Shown: positions 5,079 to 9,261 of the stretch, piece after piece | Layout: every line of letters begins with the position of its first letter | Numbering within the stretch: position 1 is the first letter of the stretch | Assembly (NCBI GenBank): GCA_030594795.1 | Contig: JAUVEK010000046.1 | Location: forward strand, 1 to 9,261 | Length of the DNA stretch: 9,261 bases | Source: Candidatus Nanohalarchaeota archaeon | GTDB lineage: Archaea > EX4484-52 > B79-G9 | Direction: 5' to 3' | Notes under the pieces: model-generated | What the model saw: only the letters and a program-made list of their open reading frames with translations | What the model was told of the DNA's origin: nothing | The model's database searches: none | Position numbers and translations under genes: made by a program

Positions 5079-6200
5079 TTAGGCAATAAACTGCTTATTC
5101 TCAATCTTCGTCGGCAGATATTCCTTGGCTGTAAACTCAATAGACTTCGCAACAAGAGAATCCTGCTCAACCTTGTACCCGAACTGCTTCATAGCAGCAA
5201 ATTCCTTCTTCCACCCCGGGGACTTGAACCAGTCATACGCCTCAATCTCCTTGAGCCTCTTGTAATCAACATCTTTCAGCTTGATATACGCGCTCCTTGG
5301 AATATCGAACTGCTTGATGTCACTGGTAGAAAACCCCAGGTAATTCGCTTTCGGCGACCCTGCCTTCTCAGAAAAGAACGCAAGATTGATGCTCCCCTGC
5401 TTGTACACAGAATATATGTAATACCCCCAGGGGTCCATATCAGTAAACACATAGATAGGTATCTTCAGCTCCTTCTGCATCCTGTGAAGAAGCCTTCTCT
5501 CAGCCCTTGCAGGCTGCCCCTTGCCTGTCATGATAAGGCAGTTTGCATCCTTCCAGTACTTCTGCTGGTTTAAAAGATTCCACACAGCGAACTTTTCAAT
5601 AACGAGAACAAAATCAGCACTGCACTCCTTGATCTCAAACGTATTCTCTTCAACACTTGGAGGAACAGCCCCCCCTGCAGAACCCATCTTCGTAAAATCA
5701 AGCATATCACCTGTCTGGTCAAGAACAACCATCGGCCCTGCAAGAACCCCCTTCGGAGTCGCGATAAGCCTCAGCTCCTCGCGAAGCGCATCAACCATAA
5801 CCTCAACATCCTCGATCAGGGGATCAGACTCATCCTGGCTGTCAAACGTCTCCTCCTTAGACCCCTCGATGCTGTGCTTAAGCGTATAATACAGCTGCCT
5901 GATGCTCAGCGCAGGCTTCTGCTGCTCAAGCAGCCACTTTATCTGCTTTGCAACAAGCAGGGTCTGCATGAACTTCTTCGCCTGGTTGAGATTAATATAA
6001 TACCTGTTCTGCTTTTTGTCCCCGAGCTTGATCAGCCCCGCATCCTCATCAAAATACACATTATTGAGAGCCCGCGTAAGTATGGCCATAGACGGGTTCT
6101 TCTTAAGCTCAATATCTGCTATGACCTCATTTCCAAGCGCCTGCAGCCTTGCTGCAATCTCTGCCCCGCTCTGTGCTTCTGTCTTCACCATCTCACTCAC
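5079..6200 (-). CDS. top6A: DNA topoisomerase VI subunit A, 373 aa
   Basis: Subunit A is the DNA-cutting half of the A2B2 type IIB topoisomerase and is related to Spo11, the meiotic break-forming protein. The winged-helix domain carries the catalytic Tyr in SIRQLYYTLKH (Tyr104-Tyr105; by family the second Tyr is the usual nucleophile). The Toprim domain has its metal-binding Glu202 in FVLVIEKFAV and the acidic pair Asp254/Asp256 in VFTDMDPWGYY. Length matches the family (about 360-390). The start is GTG at 6200, overlapping the top6B stop as GTGA, so translation is probably coupled; an ATG three codons in (6191) is the alternative. The 110-125 segment (GSKEETFDSQDESD) is the expected charged linker. 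All catalytic residues are present. Confidence 0.97.
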   Translation of the reverse strand: MSEMVKTEAQSGAEIAARLQALGNEVIADIELKKNPSMAILTRALNNVYFDEDAGLIKLGDKKQNRYYINLNQAKKFMQTLLVAKQIKWLLEQQKPALSIRQLYYTLKHSIEGSKEETFDSQDESDPLIEDVEVMVDALREELRLIATPKGVLAGPMVVLDQTGDMLDFTKMGSAGGAVPPSVEENTFEIKECSADFVLVIEKFAVWNLLNQQKYWKDANCLIMTGKGQPARAERRLLHRMQKELKIPIYVFTDMDPWGYYIYSVYKQGSINLAFFSEKAGSPKANYLGFSTSDIKQFDIPRSAYIKLKDVDYKRLKEIEAYDWFKSPGWKKEFAAMKQFGYKVEQDSLVAKSIEFTAKEYLPTKIENKQFIA

Positions 6201-7852
6201 TCTCCGCTCTCTTTCTCAACGCCATTCTCTTCACCATTATCCTCATCAGGTATCTCATTATCAATCTCTTCCTGCTCCACAGGCTCTTCCTCAACTTCCT
6301 CAACAATCATGGTCTTCAGCTTCTCATTGATAAGCTCACTCATCTGAGTTGCAATCTTCTCCTTATCCTTGCCAGTCAGGTCATGCAGCGCACCGGCAGT
6401 CTCAGCCACATACCTGTAGAACAGCGCCTTCTTCTCCTCAGCCTCGTTTGCCCTGCGCTTCCGTGAAAGATACACACCCATGCGCCTTGCAGCCTCCTGG
6501 ATGGCAAGCTTCACCTCTTTGATTATGATTGGATAAGCAGCAATAGCCTCCTTGCCCTCAGACGTATACGGCACCCAGACAGATGCAAAATGGATGGTGA
6601 TAGCCATAGGCCCGACAGGCAGAGCCCCTGCGCTCTGGCTGAGCTTATATCGCCTCCAGTCAGTCTGGATAACTGCCTTCGTTATCGCGCACGCAGACTG
6701 CTCATAAAGAAGCGGCACCTTGTTGGCATACCTCATAAGATGAACCGGTCCCTCCTGATCAATATTCCCCCCGTAAGCGACCCCGACCTCTACAAGAAAC
6801 GGGTTGCCGGTATACACAGCCGCAGACCGTGAGACAGCAGTCACGAACTCAGGGACAAGCTCCTTTTTCAGCCCCTCCTCAATCGGCTTTGCACCGATCG
6901 GCGAAAGGCAGTCAGTAGGCGGGTTCTGAAGCTTCGCTTTCTGCATCTGCTCATGAAGCGCCTCAGCCTCATCCCTCGTCAATGACATTGTCGAAACCTT
7001 GGGATCAACATTCGCAAGAACACAAAGCTCTTTTGCCTTCTCCCCGCTTATCCTTGAAAATTCAGCTGCAAGAAACCCGCTTATTGTCTTGGGTTTGGCA
7101 CCTTTCATCATCTTGAGCAGCGTACCAAGCTCAATCCCTGAAGCATGCGGCTTTATCTCCCTCGGCTCCTTTGGAAGCTCATCAACACCCCTCGGGAACT
7201 CAAACTTCTCACCGTCAGGATCCACAAACACTATCTTCGCAAACGGGTTCATGATTGCAGTCTCCTGGATATACTCATAAATCGACTGCCTCCCCTTCAC
7301 ATACCTGCCCTTTACCTCAAGCTCAAGCCGGGTCCCGTGACCCGATCCATACACAGTATCTTCACTCACGATGACCGGCTCATTGGTCTGGATATCTATA
7401 TGCAGCTCATATATGTGCGTCTTATCATCATTGATTCTCGAATATATCTTCGCAGACTTCCCAGTCGTCAGCTGCCCGTACAAAACAGCAGCAGAAATCC
7501 CGATACCCTGCTGCCCCCTACTCTGCCGCAGGCGGTGGAACTTCGAACCATAAAGAAGCTTCCCGAATATCTTCGGTATATTCTTCTTCACAATTCCCGG
7601 CCCGTTATCCTCGATTATCACCTTGTACCTGTTCTCAATATTCGCCTTCTTCTGGAGCTCAACATACACATCAGGAAGTATGCGCGCCTCCTCGCATGCA
7701 TCAAGCGAATTGTCCACCCCTTCCCGGACAACAGTCAGAAGCGACTTCTGGAGATTCTCATACCCTAGAAGATGCTTGTTCTTCTCGAAAAATTCCGCTA
7801 TTGAAATAGCCTTGTGCGTCTTTGCCATTTCCTCTGCAACATTTACTGCCAT
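6197..7852 (-). CDS. top6B: DNA topoisomerase VI subunit B, 551 aa
   Basis: Subunit B is the ATPase half of topoisomerase VI; ATP binding closes the enzyme around the DNA and drives strand passage. The GHKL ATPase motifs are intact: REGVDNSLDACEEA (Asn48 binds metal), EDNGPGI (residues 81-87) and the glycine-rich lid RGQQGIGISAA (112-122). The transducer domain follows and ends in an Arg/Lys-rich helix. The C-terminus is a strongly acidic tail (about residues 515-551). The frame is open upstream for 28 more codons, but those overlap the KH gene and are not conserved-looking; the ATG at 7852 begins MAVNVAEEMAKTHKAISIAE, typical for the family, and follows the KH stop by 4 nt. GGTGA overlapping that stop serves as Shine-Dalgarno. 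Confidence 0.97.
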   Translation of the reverse strand: MAVNVAEEMAKTHKAISIAEFFEKNKHLLGYENLQKSLLTVVREGVDNSLDACEEARILPDVYVELQKKANIENRYKVIIEDNGPGIVKKNIPKIFGKLLYGSKFHRLRQSRGQQGIGISAAVLYGQLTTGKSAKIYSRINDDKTHIYELHIDIQTNEPVIVSEDTVYGSGHGTRLELEVKGRYVKGRQSIYEYIQETAIMNPFAKIVFVDPDGEKFEFPRGVDELPKEPREIKPHASGIELGTLLKMMKGAKPKTISGFLAAEFSRISGEKAKELCVLANVDPKVSTMSLTRDEAEALHEQMQKAKLQNPPTDCLSPIGAKPIEEGLKKELVPEFVTAVSRSAAVYTGNPFLVEVGVAYGGNIDQEGPVHLMRYANKVPLLYEQSACAITKAVIQTDWRRYKLSQSAGALPVGPMAITIHFASVWVPYTSEGKEAIAAYPIIIKEVKLAIQEAARRMGVYLSRKRRANEAEEKKALFYRYVAETAGALHDLTGKDKEKIATQMSELINEKLKTMIVEEVEEEPVEQEEIDNEIPDEDNGEENGVEKESGE

Positions 7853-7856
7853 ACTG

Positions 7857-8393
7857 TCACCCTGCCTGCATACTTCTTTTCGCCCTCGAGCGCCGCTCAA
7901 GGAATATCCTGACTTTCCTGTGTGTCGCACCATCAATCAGCATGAATATAGCCTCTTTTGCTGTATCAGCATCATCGTATTTCCCGATGACAGATATTGT
8001 CTTGCCGGACACCACAACAGTGGCGCCGCTCAACTCCTCTATTATCTTCCTTGACTTCCCGCCAGTGCCGATCAGTCTCGACTTATACCGCATGAGCTTC
8101 TTCTCGCTCTTGAGCGCATATTCCTTAAGATTGATTACATTAAGCACATAATCATCATCAAGAAGCACCAACGCCTCATCGCACGTAAAGCCCCTTCCAA
8201 TCGCCTTGATAATGCTTCCCAGTTTCAGCTGGTTCATCGGATCCCTTGACGAATAGTCAACCTCACCGGACTCAGATACTGTTATCTTACAGTCAAGTTC
8301 TTTCTCAAGCCTCTTCTTGGTCTCCCCCCTCTTTCCAATTAGCGCCCCGATGCGCGATTTAGGTATCCTCAAGAACTCTGTAATTTTTTTCAC
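7857..8393 (-). CDS. KH-domain RNA-binding protein (archaeal Dim2/Krr1-like), 178 aa
   Basis: Archaeal members of this family have two KH domains and are related to eukaryotic Pno1/Dim2, which binds the 3' end region of pre-18S rRNA. KH1 has IGALIGKRGETKK (GxxG loop GKRG at residues 20-23) and KH2 has SRLIGTGGKSRKIIEE (GTGG at 109-112). The ending GATHRKVRIFLERRSRAK is characteristic. Placement right after the RIO kinase, a partner in small-subunit maturation, supports the role. The frame stays open to an ATG at 8465, but that adds 24 unlikely residues over a T6 run, a hairpin and a TATA-like box. I chose GTG at 8393, giving the expected strand VKKITEFLRIPKSRIG. The start is uncertain: the TATA box at 8401-8408 would place transcription slightly inside this start. 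Confidence 0.88.
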   Translation of the reverse strand: MKKITEFLRIPKSRIGALIGKRGETKKRLEKELDCKITVSESGEVDYSSRDPMNQLKLGSIIKAIGRGFTCDEALVLLDDDYVLNVINLKEYALKSEKKLMRYKSRLIGTGGKSRKIIEELSGATVVVSGKTISVIGKYDDADTAKEAIFMLIDGATHRKVRIFLERRSRAKRSMQAG

Positions 8394-8400
8394 CCGTATC

Positions 8401-8408
8401 TTTATATA
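8401..8408 (-). promoter_or_regulatory. TATA-like box before the KH-top6B-top6A genes
   Basis: The minus strand reads TATATAAA, the best TATA match by sequence on this strand. The expected transcription start is near 8378-8379, which is 14 nt inside the chosen KH start. Either the KH protein uses a later non-ATG codon (TTG at 8372), or the box is not used for that gene. Confidence 0.35.
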
Positions 8409-8432
8409 TCTTTTCACCAAACTAGTTGCGCT

Positions 8433-8460
8433 GCTGCACCCGTTTTTCTGCAGCAAAAAA
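8433..8460 (-). terminator. Possible rio1 transcript end: T6 run and hairpin
   Basis: Reading the minus strand after the rio1 stop, six T (8460-8455) are followed at once by GCTGCA, a 10-base loop and TGCAGC (8454-8433). Oligo-T ends many archaeal transcripts. Together with the TATA-like box just downstream, it could separate rio1 from the KH-top6 genes. Confidence 0.35.
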
Positions 8461-8486
8461 CACATTATACTTGTTCACATAAGTAT

Positions 8487-9212
8487 TTATTCTTTACCAC
8501 AATCTGCAATCTCGCGAGCAGCTTTCTCCCTGTCCCTCACAACACCAAGCCTTTCAAAATATTTACACAAATTCCCTACATCTCTTCTAAGAAACTCATC
8601 TGCAAGCGGATGGCTTAACTCCACAGACTGCGCCATATCATGTATCACAGGCCTGCCGTCATACATCAATATATTATACTCACTGGCATCAGCATGCACA
8701 AGCTGTGCCCCACAATAAAGCTTCCTCAACTCCTTGATTATATCATCAAATATCTTCTTGGGATTATCAAGATGCGTATCCTTCAGCTTCGGCGCCAGCT
8801 CATCATCACCTATATATTCCATCACAAGAATATTCCTGTAAAACGCAATTGGTCGTGGAACATTTACACCCGCCTTCCGGGACCTCTTAAGATTCGAGAA
8901 CTCCTTTTTGCACCATTCAGGAACCAGGGACCTGCGCGTAAGCTTGATCCCCGAAAACCTCTTGTCCCCGACAATATACTTCTGCATCCTCTGGAACTGC
9001 GATGCCTCTACTTTGAATATCTTGAGTATTATCTTCTTATCATCCTTATCAGCCGCAACAACAATAGTGCTCTCCTTGCCCTCTTTCACAACCCCGGCCA
9101 GGTGGCCAACCACCCCCCTCACCTGGAGTTTATATATTGCCTTCACAGTACTGAGATCAAGAATCCCTTCGACAACCTTTCTGTCATTTGAATCCTTAAG
9201 TGTCCACGTCAT
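8487..9212 (-). CDS. rio1: RIO-type serine/threonine kinase (archaeal Rio1), 241 aa
   Basis: RIO kinases are atypical protein kinases/ATPases; Rio1 acts late in small ribosomal subunit maturation. Kinase elements are in order: a nucleotide-binding strand GVVKEGKESTIVVAA (residues 40-54) carrying the RIO G-K-E-[SA] version of the P-loop, the ATP-contacting Lys64 in IILKIFK, hinge LVMEYIGDD (129-137), catalytic loop LVHADASEYNIL (171-182) with Asp175 and Asn180, and metal-binding Asp192 in VIHDMAQSVE. The family usually reads I-D-x-[SG]-Q at the last site; here His precedes the Asp, a small variation. The start at the ATG 9212 lies 26 nt from a TATA-box centre; a GTG at 9233 would add seven residues. 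The KH gene follows; the two are neighbours in many archaea. Confidence 0.94.
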   Translation of the reverse strand: MTWTLKDSNDRKVVEGILDLSTVKAIYKLQVRGVVGHLAGVVKEGKESTIVVAADKDDKKIILKIFKVEASQFQRMQKYIVGDKRFSGIKLTRRSLVPEWCKKEFSNLKRSRKAGVNVPRPIAFYRNILVMEYIGDDELAPKLKDTHLDNPKKIFDDIIKELRKLYCGAQLVHADASEYNILMYDGRPVIHDMAQSVELSHPLADEFLRRDVGNLCKYFERLGVVRDREKAAREIADCGKE

Positions 9213-9234
9213 ACAGCATATATTGTTCTCCACA

Positions 9235-9242
9235 GTTTAATT
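9235..9242 (-). promoter_or_regulatory. TATA box of rio1 (leaderless)
   Basis: The minus strand reads AATTAAAC, a weak match, but its centre is exactly 26 nt before the ATG at 9212. The GTG at 9233 would be directly beside the box and could not be in that transcript. Confidence 0.45.
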
Positions 9243-9261
9243 CTTTTCCGTATGAAACCAA

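Noticed and set aside
7145..7768. 207-codon plus-strand frame antisense to top6B
   Set aside because: It lies wholly over the conserved ATPase and transducer coding of top6B and has no recognisable domain; an open frame here is a by-product of codon bias.
7853..7936. Extended N-terminus of top6B
   Set aside because: It overlaps the conserved C-terminus of the KH gene, and the ATG at 7852 with GGTGA upstream gives the normal family start.

Overview
The window is archaeal chromosome. Topoisomerase VI (both subunits), a RIO-family kinase next to a two-KH-domain protein, FtsZ, and TATA boxes placed about 26 nt before start codons all point to an archaeon. A DPANN-type lineage is plausible from the gene style, but the sequence alone does not prove it.

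Right half (about 3.9-9.2 kb), minus strand: five housekeeping genes read rio1 -> KH protein -> top6B -> top6A -> ftsZ. KH/top6B are 4 nt apart, top6B/top6A overlap by 4 nt (GTGA), and ftsZ has its own leaderless promoter in the 34-nt gap after top6A. The set joins small-subunit ribosome maturation (RIO kinase, KH protein), DNA topology (topo VI) and cell division (FtsZ).

Left half (1-3.9 kb) is accessory. It holds a Fic protein (AMPylase type, self-inhibited class II) running off the left edge on the minus strand; a 375-nt stretch with a small orphan reading frame and a coding remnant; a membrane-anchored Cys-rich protein; an ICMT/PEMT-like membrane methyltransferase; a hicBA toxin-antitoxin locus whose antitoxin is intact but whose toxin hicA is broken twice; a DUF4177-type small protein; and a CxxC-x17-CxxC zinc-ribbon-like protein. 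The zinc protein and ftsZ converge on a hairpin-rich spacer (3744-3913).

Three patterns cut across the genes. (1) Six genes or pseudogene-linked genes can have their starts fixed by a TATA box centred about 26 nt upstream, which implies leaderless mRNAs and shortens several of the longest reading frames. (2) The plus strand is strongly C/A-rich almost everywhere, whichever strand is coding, but the Cys-rich gene, hicBA and the CxxC gene lack or reverse this skew, which suggests later arrival. (3) A 22-bp exact direct repeat flanks the Cys-rich gene island. I see no clear new defence or mobile system. The most notable items are the decayed hicA beside an intact hicB, the repeat-flanked Cys-rich gene, and the regulatory architecture.
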